Shown here piece by piece: positions 44,365 through 54,375 of a stretch of DNA of 64,000 bases; position 1 is the first letter of the stretch, and the number at the start of each line of letters is the position of its first letter. Under the pieces are notes generated by a model that made no database searches, was not told the origin of the DNA, and saw only the letters and a program-made list of their open reading frames with translations. Position numbers and translations under genes: made by a program. The stretch is from an uncultured Fibrobacter sp. (GTDB lineage Bacteria; Fibrobacterota; Fibrobacteria; Fibrobacterales; Fibrobacteraceae): NCBI RefSeq assembly GCF_947305105.1, contig NZ_CAMZCS010000005.1, forward strand, positions 1 through 64,000, in the 5' to 3' direction.

Positions 44365-47300
44365 ATGAATTCCAAGATAGTTGGTTCCATCTTGGCTCTT
44401 GGCTTGACTGCCTGGGCCGCAGCTCCGTTGAACCTTCCGCTCAACGAATCGCTGCTCATCGACAATTTCGCGGATGAGGACCTGAATTCGGCACTTGGAC
44501 CATGGGAATCATATGCGGATGCCGGTGGCTTGACGACATTGAACCAGACTTTTTCGTCGAACGCCGGTGTGAACGGAACATCGAAAGCCTTCAAGATGGA
44601 CTTCTCCCTGGATGGTTACAGTATCTTGGGATATGACCCCTTCGTCGAAGCAAAGGTCTATATGGTCGACAGGGAAGAATCCATGGACATGTCCAGCTGC
44701 AACGAAATTACCTATGAGTATCGTGGAACCGAGGACCACTTTTTCAAGGTAATGAGCAGCATCGACGTTCAAAACAATTATCATCGAAAAAAATTCCCGT
44801 CGAGCGGAAAATGGGTGACGGCCCACGTTCATTGGGATGATTTAATCCAGTATGAAATTGATTATTGGGGATTGAAGGCTAGTATCAGTGATGTGAAGCT
44901 GACGCTTCTTGCCTTTTCATGGCAGGTCGAGGAAAGTGACGGGACTGTAGGGACACTTGAAATCACCAACATTCGTTGCGCCCATAAGCCGACATACGAG
45001 GTGAGCTTCTACCTCGAAGATAGCCTGCTCCAGACTAAGGATTTCGTTGAGGGTGAAATGCCGTTTTATGATGGAGACACTTGGATCCAGACGGAAGGGT
45101 ATGAGCTTTATATTGAAGGATGGAAGCCCAATATTGTGCCCGTCTCGGCGAATGCTTCTTACGTAGCCGTGGCAGACAGCTCTGTCCGCCATTTTGAGGT
45201 TTCGTTCAACGACGAATATGACAATCGTCTCTACAGTACAACTTTGCCGTATGGTGCGACACCGCAATATATGGGTTTGGAGCCCTTCAAGTTTCCATCA
45301 GAAGAATACACGTACACGTTCAAGGGATGGGGCGTAGAGATATGTGGAAAAAAATGCACGATTGAATATTTGCCGACCTTGCCTCCTGTAACAAGCGATG
45401 TCTATTATTATCCGGTCTTTGATTCTGCTCGCATTGAATATACGGTCAAGTTCGTGGACCACGATGGCCGTACGATAAGTTCCCAGAAATACTACTACGG
45501 AACGGAGGCCGAAGACATTGTCCTGCCGGCAAATCCTGAATGGTCTGGGCATACATTTGAAGGCTGGATTCCCGAAATATCCTGGGTTACAGGAAATACC
45601 GCGTATGTTGCTTCTTATTCGTCCGAAGGGAATGACAAATACACTGTCACATTCCTGGACGGTTCCGAAGTCCTGCAGATAATTGAAGTCGATGCTGGCG
45701 AAACGCCTGTATATACGGGAGAAACACCCGCCAGGGAACCGACTGTTACCAACATATGGACATTCAACGATTGGCGAGACCAGAATGGTTATGGTATTGA
45801 CGAAATTTATGAAAATACGGTTTATATGGCGGATTTCTATGAATATGTGAGACACTATAATATCGTTTTCCACGACGATGATGGTTCGGTGATGGCTACC
45901 GTGGACCATTATTATAGTCAGAATGTCTCTACCGATGAGGTTACGACAAAGGCGGATACATCGGATGATTATCAGGTCGCAAGGTGGGAACCCGAATTTG
46001 AGCGAGTTACAGGAGATGCCGAATATCAGGTTGTCTACAATTACCGTGTTCGCTATGTCGACGACGAGGGAAACGAAGTCTGCTGGGCGAATTATTATGC
46101 TGCCGGCGAAATTCCCGATTCATATTGCACACCACAAAAATCGTCTACAGCGGAGTTCACATATGAATTTGCTGGGTGGGATAAGGAATTTACGGCAGTG
46201 ACTGGGCCGACGACCTATACGGCCCTGTTTATAGCGACGCCTGTACCGCCGGCTGCCTCGATCGAGATTGCGTCAGGGGAATCCTGGCTTGTCGATGACT
46301 TTGACGATGGAAACGAAACCTCGAAACTAGGGACGGGCTGGTTCGTTTTCGATGATAAAGATGCTTATGGATTGTCTGAAATATCGAAGGAGATTGTTGC
46401 CAAGGATGATGGCAATGCGATGAAAGTCAAGTACACCGTTGACCGGTGGGCCGGATTGGGTATCGATTTATCTGCCGATGGACATCCGGTTGACTTGTCG
46501 CAGTGCAATGCCATCCGGTACGATTACAAGGGTGGACATCATACATTTGAAATCGGAAGTGCGTTCGATGAAGATTACGATTATCGAATCAAATCCTATG
46601 CTAGAACCTCGAGGGAATGGACTACTGCTACGCATTATATCAAAGGTTTCTACGGAGGGTCGGTTGAACCATCGCTCTCGATTACTCGTGCCACACAGTT
46701 TATATGGGATGATTTCGATTATGATGACGAAGATTCTCTGGAAGTGGACAATATCAGGTGCCTGAACTTGCCGACCTATGCCGTAAAATTCTATAACGGT
46801 GAAGAACTGCTCTATAGCGAGACTGTTGTCGAGGGTGACGAAACGTGGTATCGCGGCGATGTCGATTTGTATGAACTGGCAAGGGATATGTCCAATAATC
46901 AGTACGTATACAATTTTGTAGGTTGGGATTTGGAATATGCGCCTATCATGGCCGAGACGAATTACCATGCGGTATTCGATACATCCTTGAAAACTTACAC
47001 TATTTCTTTCTATACGCACCAAGAAGATTCGTACTGGCAGTCGTGGGATTATTGGTCCATGCATTATCAGGATGTTCCGTACGGCTCAACTCCTGTTTAT
47101 GACGGCCCCGAACCGACGAGAGAATCCGATTACACTTGTAATGGTTACGTTTTTGACAAGTGGACTCTGGATCCCGATGAAGAATCGGTTTATGGTTTGC
47201 AGCCTGTAACGAAGAGCGTGACGTACTATCCCTTGTTTACCTGTGAAGATCCCGTAGTGTACACGGTAACGTTCAAGGACGACGAAGGCAATGTCATTTC

Positions 47301-50300
47301 GTCGAAGGAATACCAGTATTGGGATGAACTCGAAGTCGTTGATGACCCCATAAAAGAATCAACGGCGGAATACGAATGCAGATTTGAAGGGTGGGATTCG
47401 TATTTGGAATATCATGTAATTGGAAATGCGACGTATGTCGCAGAATTTGATTGTTCCGTTCGGGATTATACCGTCAAATTCGTGAATCCGGACGGAGAAA
47501 TTCTTGATCAACGCGACTATCCTTATGGAACATTGTACGCGGATATTTTTGATCAAATCTGGGATCCTTCAATGTATAGTGTGGGTGTAGAATACACGTT
47601 TACTGGCTGGTTGCCTGATTCGAATAGCTCGGGGAACAGTGTAACAGGCCCTGTGACATTTACAGCGCAGTACAGCAAGCGTTTTGCGGTGCGTTTTGTA
47701 GATTACGATGGGAGCGGCTTTTATGTAAATGATATGTACCAGGAAATCCTTTACCCGGAAGGGACTCCCTTAAGCGAAATTGCAACTCCAAATATGAAAA
47801 ATTGGATTCGTTCACCGGGGTATGACAGTCTCGGAACAGAATATGAATATACGTTTGTCGGATGGCTACCGGCATTGGATTCCAGTGCAACACTGACGGA
47901 GCCGATGACATTCGTGGCGACGTACACGTCTAGTTTGAGGACGCACATGGTTGTCTTCAAGAATGGTTCGGAAATTCTCGAACAGAAGGAAGTCGCCGAA
48001 GGCGTGGTCCCGGAATATACAGGGTGGATTGAACCGTTCAAGGACAGTGATGATCAGTACAATTACACCTGGAATCGTAATGACGGATGGGATAAACCTC
48101 TTGTCGCTGTAAATGGCCCTGTTATTTATACTGCAAAGTTTACGCCGACGCTCGCAAAGTATGAAGTCGTCTTTGTGGGTGACGATGGCACGGAACTGTT
48201 ACGTAAATTCTACGATTATGGATCTGCAGTGACCGACGTCCCGACAGAAGCTCAAATTCTTGGTGGAAGGACGGGAGAATATCGATTTAACGGATGGCGC
48301 AATGTGTGGTGGGATGAATGTAATCTTGATTTTGTATCTGAAGATATGGAATGTTATGCAGATATGGAGTACAAGGTTAGATTCTATGATGCCGATGATA
48401 ATTTGATTGATGTGAATCCTTATGATGACGATTGGTATCGTTATGGCGAAACGGTTGCCTATTGTGATGATCATTATTATGATTGTTATACGCCAGTCAA
48501 GGAGATGACCGTTGCGAACATATTCACATGGAATGGTGAATGGAGCCCGTCTTTCGATAGTTATGTTACGGGGCCTGTCGATTACAGACCTGTATTCGAC
48601 GTGACACTGCGCAAGTACAATGTCTCGTTTGTCGATGAGAATGGTATTGTTCTCAAGGCGGCTGTTGCTTATGACTATGGTACCGAGGCGTCGGCCATTG
48701 AAACTCCTGAAACATATCCGATGAAAAATCCGACCGTTACACAGGTTTACTCGTTCAATGGTTGGAATTTGGCGGATGTAACGGGCGATACGGTATATGT
48801 TGCCACGTATACGTCTTCACCCAGGCCCTATACGGTATCGTTTGTAGATCAAGATGGATTTACGATAATTCAATCTAGAGACTATGTTTACGGGACGCCC
48901 GCTTCGGCTATTGAAGTCCCGACACCCGAAAAGAACGGTTTCCGCTTCGTGGGCTGGGAGCCTGAAATCTCGAATGTTACGGGTGATGCGGCTTATCGTG
49001 CGAGGTATGTCAATGCGAACGAGTTCGTGGTGACGTGGCGTGATGATGATGGTACATTGCTTGACCAGCAGGTTTATACGGGAAATGTGCCGCCCGAATA
49101 TCCGGATGGAACCCCCTCCAAGGCTCCCACGGCAGAAATTGAGTATGTGTTCAACGGCTGGACGTCCAGTGTAGTCGATTTCCCTGCGGATGTTGAGTTT
49201 ACAGCGACATACACAGAACAGACGCGTCATTATCTCGTCACGTTCGTGGATGGTAATGGAAATGTGCTTGATCAGCAGGATTACGTGTATGGTACTCCTG
49301 CTGCCAGTATCGTAGTTCCGGATGCTCCTGAAAAAGCGTCTACCGAATTCTATCTCTATACGTTTGTCGGGTGGACGCCGTCGATTACGAATGTTACAGG
49401 TGATGCGACTTATAGGGCGTTGTTTGCTAATAAGAGACGCACTTATACAATAACGTTCAAGGAAGGGAATGGACGTGTCTGGCAAGAATGGGATGCCTTC
49501 TATGATTCCGAACTAGACGTGTCTTACGGCCCCGACAAGTATACGGACGGCTGTATCTATGGATTTGACCATTGGGAAACAGAATCTACTCCGGCAAATA
49601 TCGTTAAAGGCGATATGGAATTCACGGCCGTTTATTCTTCTGAATGCAACGTTCGTAAGTATGAAGTGGAATTCTATGATTCGCTCAGGGACAGGTGGCT
49701 TGGTTTCGCTTATTACGATTATGGTACGCCGGTGGACGATATACAGGTTCCTGGTATTGCCGACATGGAAGTGGATGGATGTAACCATCATTTCGTAGGC
49801 TGGGAGCCGGAACTCTCCGAAGTGAAAAAGAATGTTGAATATAGAACAGTCTACGAGTTGCAATGCGGCGAACCGGAAAGCAGTTCCAGCGTAGTCGTGA
49901 GCAGCAGTTCCGTGGTGCCGCCGTCCAGTTCCAGCGTAGTCCCGAGCAGCAGTTCCGTTGTGCCGCCATCCAGCTCCAGCGTAGTCCCGAGCAGCAGTTC
50001 TGTGAAGCCCAGCTCGAGTTCCAGCGTGAAGCCGAGCAGCAGTTCTACGAAGTCTCGCTCGAGTTCCAGCGTGAAACCGAGCAGCAGCTCTGCGAAGTCT
50101 CGCTCGAGTTCCAGCGTGAAACCGAGCAGCAGTTCTACGAAGTCTCGCTCGAGTTCCAGCGTGAAAGCAAGCAGCAGCTCTGCGAAGTCTCGCTCGAGTT
50201 CGTCTTCTCCGAAGACTTCGTCTAGCGGAAAGAATGCTATAATCGCTGTGTCTGGCGTGCCTAGCAGTCTCAGAATCGGATTCACGGACAATGTTCTGAC

Positions 50301-50490
50301 CGTTGCGCTGGCGAGCCCCTCGATGGTCAGGGTCCAGGTATTCGATATGACCGGCCAGCTCATTGAGAAAATGGACGAGTATGTCTCGGGTTCTCACGTA
50401 TTTGACTTTGGAAGGTTGACGCAAGGGAATTACGTCGTGCGGGTGTCTAGCAGGTCCGTGCATAAGTCGGTACGTATTGTAGTGCGGTAA
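44365..50490 (+). CDS. Giant surface protein: two CBM-like domains, about 20 InlB-type repeats, serine linker, sorting tail
   Basis: 2041 residues. GGAGG precedes the ATG and there is a signal peptide. Two related jelly-roll-like domains (about 25-210, LLIDNFADEDLNSALGPW; and about 630-810, WLVDDFDDGNETSKLGTGW) resemble CBM11/CIA30-type carbohydrate-binding folds. They are separated by six repeats and followed by fourteen more. Each repeat of about 70 residues runs YTVTFVD.DG..L..Q.Y.YGT....P......Y.F.GW.P....VTGD..Y.A.Y, the Listeria-Bacteroides (InlB B-repeat) pattern. A linker of serine tetrads (about 1835-1955: PSSSSVKPSSSS) leads to a beta-sandwich tail, VQVFDMTGQLIEKM to GNYVVRVSSRSVHKS, probably a sorting signal. 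Likely role: a long stalk presenting glycan-binding domains for adhesion to plant fibre. Confidence 0.87.
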   Translation: MNSKIVGSILALGLTAWAAAPLNLPLNESLLIDNFADEDLNSALGPWESYADAGGLTTLNQTFSSNAGVNGTSKAFKMDFSLDGYSILGYDPFVEAKVYMVDREESMDMSSCNEITYEYRGTEDHFFKVMSSIDVQNNYHRKKFPSSGKWVTAHVHWDDLIQYEIDYWGLKASISDVKLTLLAFSWQVEESDGTVGTLEITNIRCAHKPTYEVSFYLEDSLLQTKDFVEGEMPFYDGDTWIQTEGYELYIEGWKPNIVPVSANASYVAVADSSVRHFEVSFNDEYDNRLYSTTLPYGATPQYMGLEPFKFPSEEYTYTFKGWGVEICGKKCTIEYLPTLPPVTSDVYYYPVFDSARIEYTVKFVDHDGRTISSQKYYYGTEAEDIVLPANPEWSGHTFEGWIPEISWVTGNTAYVASYSSEGNDKYTVTFLDGSEVLQIIEVDAGETPVYTGETPAREPTVTNIWTFNDWRDQNGYGIDEIYENTVYMADFYEYVRHYNIVFHDDDGSVMATVDHYYSQNVSTDEVTTKADTSDDYQVARWEPEFERVTGDAEYQVVYNYRVRYVDDEGNEVCWANYYAAGEIPDSYCTPQKSSTAEFTYEFAGWDKEFTAVTGPTTYTALFIATPVPPAASIEIASGESWLVDDFDDGNETSKLGTGWFVFDDKDAYGLSEISKEIVAKDDGNAMKVKYTVDRWAGLGIDLSADGHPVDLSQCNAIRYDYKGGHHTFEIGSAFDEDYDYRIKSYARTSREWTTATHYIKGFYGGSVEPSLSITRATQFIWDDFDYDDEDSLEVDNIRCLNLPTYAVKFYNGEELLYSETVVEGDETWYRGDVDLYELARDMSNNQYVYNFVGWDLEYAPIMAETNYHAVFDTSLKTYTISFYTHQEDSYWQSWDYWSMHYQDVPYGSTPVYDGPEPTRESDYTCNGYVFDKWTLDPDEESVYGLQPVTKSVTYYPLFTCEDPVVYTVTFKDDEGNVISSKEYQYWDELEVVDDPIKESTAEYECRFEGWDSYLEYHVIGNATYVAEFDCSVRDYTVKFVNPDGEILDQRDYPYGTLYADIFDQIWDPSMYSVGVEYTFTGWLPDSNSSGNSVTGPVTFTAQYSKRFAVRFVDYDGSGFYVNDMYQEILYPEGTPLSEIATPNMKNWIRSPGYDSLGTEYEYTFVGWLPALDSSATLTEPMTFVATYTSSLRTHMVVFKNGSEILEQKEVAEGVVPEYTGWIEPFKDSDDQYNYTWNRNDGWDKPLVAVNGPVIYTAKFTPTLAKYEVVFVGDDGTELLRKFYDYGSAVTDVPTEAQILGGRTGEYRFNGWRNVWWDECNLDFVSEDMECYADMEYKVRFYDADDNLIDVNPYDDDWYRYGETVAYCDDHYYDCYTPVKEMTVANIFTWNGEWSPSFDSYVTGPVDYRPVFDVTLRKYNVSFVDENGIVLKAAVAYDYGTEASAIETPETYPMKNPTVTQVYSFNGWNLADVTGDTVYVATYTSSPRPYTVSFVDQDGFTIIQSRDYVYGTPASAIEVPTPEKNGFRFVGWEPEISNVTGDAAYRARYVNANEFVVTWRDDDGTLLDQQVYTGNVPPEYPDGTPSKAPTAEIEYVFNGWTSSVVDFPADVEFTATYTEQTRHYLVTFVDGNGNVLDQQDYVYGTPAASIVVPDAPEKASTEFYLYTFVGWTPSITNVTGDATYRALFANKRRTYTITFKEGNGRVWQEWDAFYDSELDVSYGPDKYTDGCIYGFDHWETESTPANIVKGDMEFTAVYSSECNVRKYEVEFYDSLRDRWLGFAYYDYGTPVDDIQVPGIADMEVDGCNHHFVGWEPELSEVKKNVEYRTVYELQCGEPESSSSVVVSSSSVVPPSSSSVVPSSSSVVPPSSSSVVPSSSSVKPSSSSSVKPSSSSTKSRSSSSVKPSSSSAKSRSSSSVKPSSSSTKSRSSSSVKASSSSAKSRSSSSSPKTSSSGKNAIIAVSGVPSSLRIGFTDNVLTVALASPSMVRVQVFDMTGQLIEKMDEYVSGSHVFDFGRLTQGNYVVRVSSRSVHKSVRIVVR

Positions 50491-50512
50491 TTGCACTCGC
50501 AAAGGTTAGCTC

Positions 50513-50542
50513 AAAATCCCGTTCCGTCTGGAGCGGGATTTT
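50513..50542 (+). terminator. Intrinsic terminator of the InlB-repeat gene
   Basis: A stem AAAATCCCGTTCC/GGAGCGGGATTTT with loop GTCT. The promoter box of the next gene starts 2 nt later. Confidence 0.85.
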
Positions 50543-50543
50543 C

Positions 50544-50549
50544 TATATT
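50544..50549 (+). promoter_or_regulatory. -10 box TATATT, 6 nt before the HsdR_N-like ATG
   Basis: TATATT, then CAGGCC, then ATG at 50556. It directly follows a terminator, so the gene needs its own promoter. Confidence 0.5.
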
Positions 50550-50555
50550 CAGGCC

Positions 50556-50963
50556 ATGCCCCACGAAACCTTATTCGACCCCATCCGCAAGAAGGATGTA
50601 CCCGCCACACCCGAAGAACAAGTGCGCCAGGCGACTATCCAGTTCTTGCTGAACGAGGTCAAGGTACCTGCGCACTTGATTGCGGTGGAGTTTGCGCTTT
50701 CGACAATAGAGCCCAAGACGGACGACCGCGTGGATATAATGGTCCACAACTTCCGCGAGGGGGCCCCGCTCGACAAGCCGTGGCTGCTGGTGGAATGCAA
50801 GGCTCCCGGCGAATACACATGGGAAGCCCTACAAGTCCAGCTCAACAAGTACCTGAGGATTCTTACGCCCAAGTATGTGATGCTCGCGCTGGGGGATACC
50901 GTCCGCTATTTCAAACTTGACGGCAAAAAGTTTTCCAAAATAGAAGCCCTTCCATTATATTAG
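50556..50963 (+). CDS. Stand-alone HSDR_N_2-type restriction-nuclease domain protein
   Basis: 135 residues. It shows the pattern of the type I restriction enzyme R-subunit N-terminal domain: ERQxR-like start (PEEQVRQATIQFLLNEVKVP), acidic DRVDIMVHN and LLVECKAPG, giving the D...E-x-K nuclease triad. It ends after TPKYVMLALGDTVRYF, where full HsdR would continue into helicase motifs. No hsdS or hsdM lies nearby. Such short versions are common single-gene proteins in Bacteroidota and relatives. The role is unknown; DNA cleavage or protection is inferred. Confidence 0.8.
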   Translation: MPHETLFDPIRKKDVPATPEEQVRQATIQFLLNEVKVPAHLIAVEFALSTIEPKTDDRVDIMVHNFREGAPLDKPWLLVECKAPGEYTWEALQVQLNKYLRILTPKYVMLALGDTVRYFKLDGKKFSKIEALPLY

Positions 50964-50987
50964 GGCATCATCGGATATTTTTTCATA

Positions 50988-51017
50988 AAAAAAAGAATCC
51001 CGCAAGACTGCGGGATT
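50988..51017 (-). terminator. Intrinsic terminator of the outer-membrane protein gene
   Basis: On the minus strand, AATCCCGCA and TGCGGGATT flank a 4-base loop and are followed by a run of T. Confidence 0.85.
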
Positions 51018-51041
51018 CACAAGATTCATGCTTGACTTCGA

Positions 51042-52406
51042 TTAGAAGAAGATGAAGCCGCCCAGCGAGGCAATCATAGGATCGCCGTTGAATCCGCCAA
51101 GAGGATCGTTGTAGAAGTTCTTGGCGACGTTCGCTTCGAGGGCGTAGTTGTTGTACTGGAAGCGGACTCCCGTGTCAACCGTCGTTCTGTCGGTGTGGAA
51201 CGTGATCTTGGAGTAATCCGTCTTGTTCTTGCCTTCGATAGCAGTTGTCGATGCGTAGTTGATCGGAGTCCAAGTGTGGGCTACGCCAGCATGGATGATC
51301 CAGCATTTGGTGAGAGCGAGTTCGCCGAGGATGTTCGGAGTCGTGTTGATGCCGAATTCCATAGCGCTTTCACGTTCGTTCTCGATATCGTCATAGATGA
51401 AGACGGGGACTTCCGTGTTCAAGCCAATGAGGATTCGGGCGTTTTCAGCACTGAGGACTGTTCCACCGATATTGAAATACGGGTTGAACTTCAGATGAGA
51501 TTCCGGGTCCGTTTCCGTGACTTCCTTGCCAATATCAGGCTTCGTGGTCGTCGTGAGGTTATGACGGACGAATTCCAAGCCTACAGTCCAGAACACGTCC
51601 TTTCCGGACGGGGCATTGGAGAAGCTCACGTTGGCCTTGATGTCGAAGAAGTCTTCGTCATATTCGCCGAGATTTTTTACCTCGTAATCGTTTTCTTCTC
51701 GAGTGGTAATCCAATCGACGCTGGCACCCAGCTTGTAGCCGCCCAGGATGAAACCGGCCTTGACGCCGATATCGTCACCGGGTTCGGTCTTGAGGGAATC
51801 GGTTTCATTGTCTTCTTTGATGGTTTGTAACGTATTGCCGAGCGATGCGTTAACGCTAATGCCGAAGGACTGCGTTGCAAGACCGGCAGTAAGGAGACCG
51901 AGTTCGTTAGAGTTGTCGAAGCCGAGGAAATAGGTCGTAGATTCGCCGAAGGCGACAACGCCGGTCTGGAGAGTCGGTTCAACATAGAACAGCTTGGAGC
52001 CGAACATGTCTACCGGAATGCCCATGTTGCCACCAACGGTAGCGGCGGCAGCTTCGTTGCCGACGGCGTTGTAGGAATTGCCATGGAGAACATTGAAACG
52101 GTCTGCGGGGGCTGCTTCTGCTGTAGCTTCCGGAGCCGGTTCAGCAACAGGTTCTGGAGCCGGAGCAGGTGCCGGGGCCGGAGCGGGTGCCGGGGCCGGT
52201 TCGGCAACGACAGTTTCTTCGGCTGGTTGTTCGGCCGGCTGTTCGGCGTATTGTTCTGCCGGAGCGGTTTGTTCAACCGGAGCAGCCTGTTCTGCAACAG
52301 GCTGTTCGGCGGGCTGTGCTGCGGGGGCAGTAGCCGGTGTTGCATTCTGAGCCATTGCTGCAGAGATGGCAACAGCGGTTCCAAGAGTCAAGAGTTTAAG
52401 ATTCAT
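51042..52406 (-). CDS. Outer-membrane beta-barrel protein with Ala/Pro/Glu-rich N-terminus
   Basis: 454 residues. The signal peptide ends AMA-Q and a GGAG site precedes the ATG. Residues about 22-105 are a low-complexity, disordered Ala-Pro-Glu-Gln segment (AEQPAEQPAEE, PAPAPAPAPAPAP). The remainder alternates polar and aromatic residues (FWTVGLEFVRHNL, VDTGVRFQYNNYALEANVAKNF) and ends in Phe-Phe, the usual C-terminal barrel signal. Probably an abundant porin-like or structural protein whose Pro-rich part spans the periplasm and contacts peptidoglycan (inference). No OmpA domain is visible. Confidence 0.75.
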   Translation of the reverse strand: MNLKLLTLGTAVAISAAMAQNATPATAPAAQPAEQPVAEQAAPVEQTAPAEQYAEQPAEQPAEETVVAEPAPAPAPAPAPAPAPEPVAEPAPEATAEAAPADRFNVLHGNSYNAVGNEAAAATVGGNMGIPVDMFGSKLFYVEPTLQTGVVAFGESTTYFLGFDNSNELGLLTAGLATQSFGISVNASLGNTLQTIKEDNETDSLKTEPGDDIGVKAGFILGGYKLGASVDWITTREENDYEVKNLGEYDEDFFDIKANVSFSNAPSGKDVFWTVGLEFVRHNLTTTTKPDIGKEVTETDPESHLKFNPYFNIGGTVLSAENARILIGLNTEVPVFIYDDIENERESAMEFGINTTPNILGELALTKCWIIHAGVAHTWTPINYASTTAIEGKNKTDYSKITFHTDRTTVDTGVRFQYNNYALEANVAKNFYNDPLGGFNGDPMIASLGGFIFF

Positions 52407-52516
52407 CTAAATCTCCTTTGTTGATTAAACTAAAAAGAAGATAGTTAAAAAAAAGTTAAATAACAAAAAAAGGTAAAAAAAGACTCTTTTTTACCCCTAA
52501 ATTATATGGATTATTG

Positions 52517-53893
52517 TTAAAACTGACTTTTTCGCTTGTCAATCCAGGCCAAAACGGCCTTTTTTGCCTCTTCTGCAAGGATTTCCTTCTTGTTTTTCTT
52601 TTTCATCTCAATTTTATGGGGAAGAAGCCCGAAATTGAAGTTCATTGGCTGGAAATTCTCGTTTTCTTCGACAAGACGGTTCATCAAAGAGGCGATGCAG
52701 CTTTCTTCGGGGAGCGGGTCGGCCACCCCGTGACGCAACGTCTGGGCCATGTTCCAGGCGGCATACCATCCGGTCGCCACGGCCTCGGTATAACCTTCGG
52801 AACCGGTAATCTGACCAGCGAACCAGGTCGGGGGAATTCCTTGGGAACAGGGGAGGTCTGGGCGCAGGCGAAGTGTTGCGTCCAGGAACTTGGGCGACTC
52901 GATGAAAGTATTGCGGTGCATGCAGCCGAGGCGTGCGAATTTCGCATTGCGCAAGGCCGGTACCATCGTGAAAATTTCTTTCTGCGTGCCCCATTTCAGG
53001 CGCGTCTGGAAACCGACCATGTTGAAAAGGGTCTTTTGCTTGTTCTCGGCACGGAGCTGGATGACGGCATACCACAGGTGCCCGTTGTTGCCTAAACCGA
53101 GTCCGATGGGGCGCATGGGGCCGTGACGGAGCGTCTCGTAACCGCGGCGTGCCATTTCCTCGACAGGGAGGCAACCTTCGAACAGTTCGTTCTTTTCGAA
53201 GGGGCGTGGTTCCACGGCTTCGGCTTCGCAGAGTTTGCGGACGAATTCCGTGTAGGTTTCCTTGTCAAGCGGGCAGTTGATAAAGTCGGCCGTTTCGCCC
53301 TTCTCCCAGCGGTTCATGTAGAACGCATGGTCAAAGTCGATGCTGTCGGCTTCGACAACGGGTGCGATGGCGTCGAAAAAGTGCAGGCGGTTCCCGCCAA
53401 GGCGTTTAAAGATGTCGTCGGCGAGGGCGTCGCTGGCCAAAGGGCCTGCGGCCACGAGGGTAGGGCAGTCGCCTTCGAGGCTTGTGACTTCTTCGCGGCG
53501 GAGGGTGATGTTGGGGCATTCCGCGATCTTCTTTTCGACCGATTCGCTGAAGATATCGCGGTTGACTGTGAGCGAATCGCCTGCGGGTACCGCCGCTTCG
53601 CGTGCGGAATCCAGCAGGAAACTGCCGAGCATCGTGAGTTCCTGTTTCAGGAGCCCATGCGCACTTGTGATTCCCAAAGCCTTGAAACTGTTGGAACAGA
53701 CGAGCTGGGCCAGATGGCCGTCCCGGTGGGCAGGAGTCTGCTTGACCGGGCGCATCTCGTACAGGTCGACCTTGAAACCACGGCTTGCCAACTGCAGCGC
53801 TGCTTCGCAGCCAGCAAGACCACCACCGATAACACGAACACGTTGTGGCTTTGAGGTCAGGGCTTCGCCCCTTTGAGTAATGAGGTCGCTCAT
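52517..53893 (-). CDS. trmFO: Methylenetetrahydrofolate-tRNA-(uracil-54-C5)-methyltransferase
   Basis: 458 residues. FAD-binding N-terminus RVIGGGLAGCEAALQLASRGF followed by VDLYEMRP; the TrmFO signature LAQLVCSNSFKA; PLASDALADDIF; and the late GITGSEGYTEA-like phrase (QITGSEGYTEAVATGWYAAW). It makes ribothymidine 54 in the tRNA T-loop with folate as carbon donor. It is the last gene of a three-gene operon (purH, unknown, trmFO) with 11- and 15-nt gaps; both end genes use folate one-carbon units, which may explain the linkage. Confidence 0.94.
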   Translation of the reverse strand: MSDLITQRGEALTSKPQRVRVIGGGLAGCEAALQLASRGFKVDLYEMRPVKQTPAHRDGHLAQLVCSNSFKALGITSAHGLLKQELTMLGSFLLDSAREAAVPAGDSLTVNRDIFSESVEKKIAECPNITLRREEVTSLEGDCPTLVAAGPLASDALADDIFKRLGGNRLHFFDAIAPVVEADSIDFDHAFYMNRWEKGETADFINCPLDKETYTEFVRKLCEAEAVEPRPFEKNELFEGCLPVEEMARRGYETLRHGPMRPIGLGLGNNGHLWYAVIQLRAENKQKTLFNMVGFQTRLKWGTQKEIFTMVPALRNAKFARLGCMHRNTFIESPKFLDATLRLRPDLPCSQGIPPTWFAGQITGSEGYTEAVATGWYAAWNMAQTLRHGVADPLPEESCIASLMNRLVEENENFQPMNFNFGLLPHKIEMKKKNKKEILAEEAKKAVLAWIDKRKSQF

Positions 53894-53904
53894 TTACCTC
53901 ACAC

Positions 53905-54360
53905 CTAGTTTGTCACCATCTTGCGATAGCTTTTGGCGTTGCCTATCCAGAGTTTGACAAGCAAATCCTCAAGCGAGGCAGTACTGACACATTCGGGGTC
54001 GGCATCTTGGATCTCGTCGGAAATCAGGTTGGCCTGAGTCTGGTTGAGCATGCCGTAGTACAGGGCTTCCATCAGTTGCGAAAGAAATTCCTTCGAAACT
54101 TTGGCGATGGCTTCCATGTCGTTCAGTGGGGGCAACTGCGCCGTTTCGGGATGGAACTGGTCCAGGTTGTCCATGGCCCACATGTCCGCAGCCTTGTACA
54201 TTTCCGGAGAAAGCGACAACTTTTTCAGGAGAGCGCGATAATCGCCCCATTCCTTCTGCGTTGTACGTCCTTTTTTCCGGACACCCTTCAAAAAGGAAAG
54301 AACGGTGTAGTACAAGTTCTTTTCTTTTTGGACAGTTTCTTTTGTTGATGCCTGAGTCAT
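53905..54360 (-). CDS. Hypothetical helical protein between purH and trmFO
   Basis: 151 residues, charged and mostly helical, with no signal peptide, membrane segment or metal motif. The middle has MWAMDNLDQFHPETAQLPP. The family is not recognised. Tight spacing places it in the purH-trmFO operon. Confidence 0.7.
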   Translation of the reverse strand: MTQASTKETVQKEKNLYYTVLSFLKGVRKKGRTTQKEWGDYRALLKKLSLSPEMYKAADMWAMDNLDQFHPETAQLPPLNDMEAIAKVSKEFLSQLMEALYYGMLNQTQANLISDEIQDADPECVSTASLEDLLVKLWIGNAKSYRKMVTN

Positions 54361-54375
54361 GACAACCTAAAACGC

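Noticed and set aside
50556-50963. HsdR_N-like gene taken as part of a type I restriction system
   Set aside because: No helicase, specificity or methylase genes adjoin it, and the frame ends cleanly after the nuclease domain.
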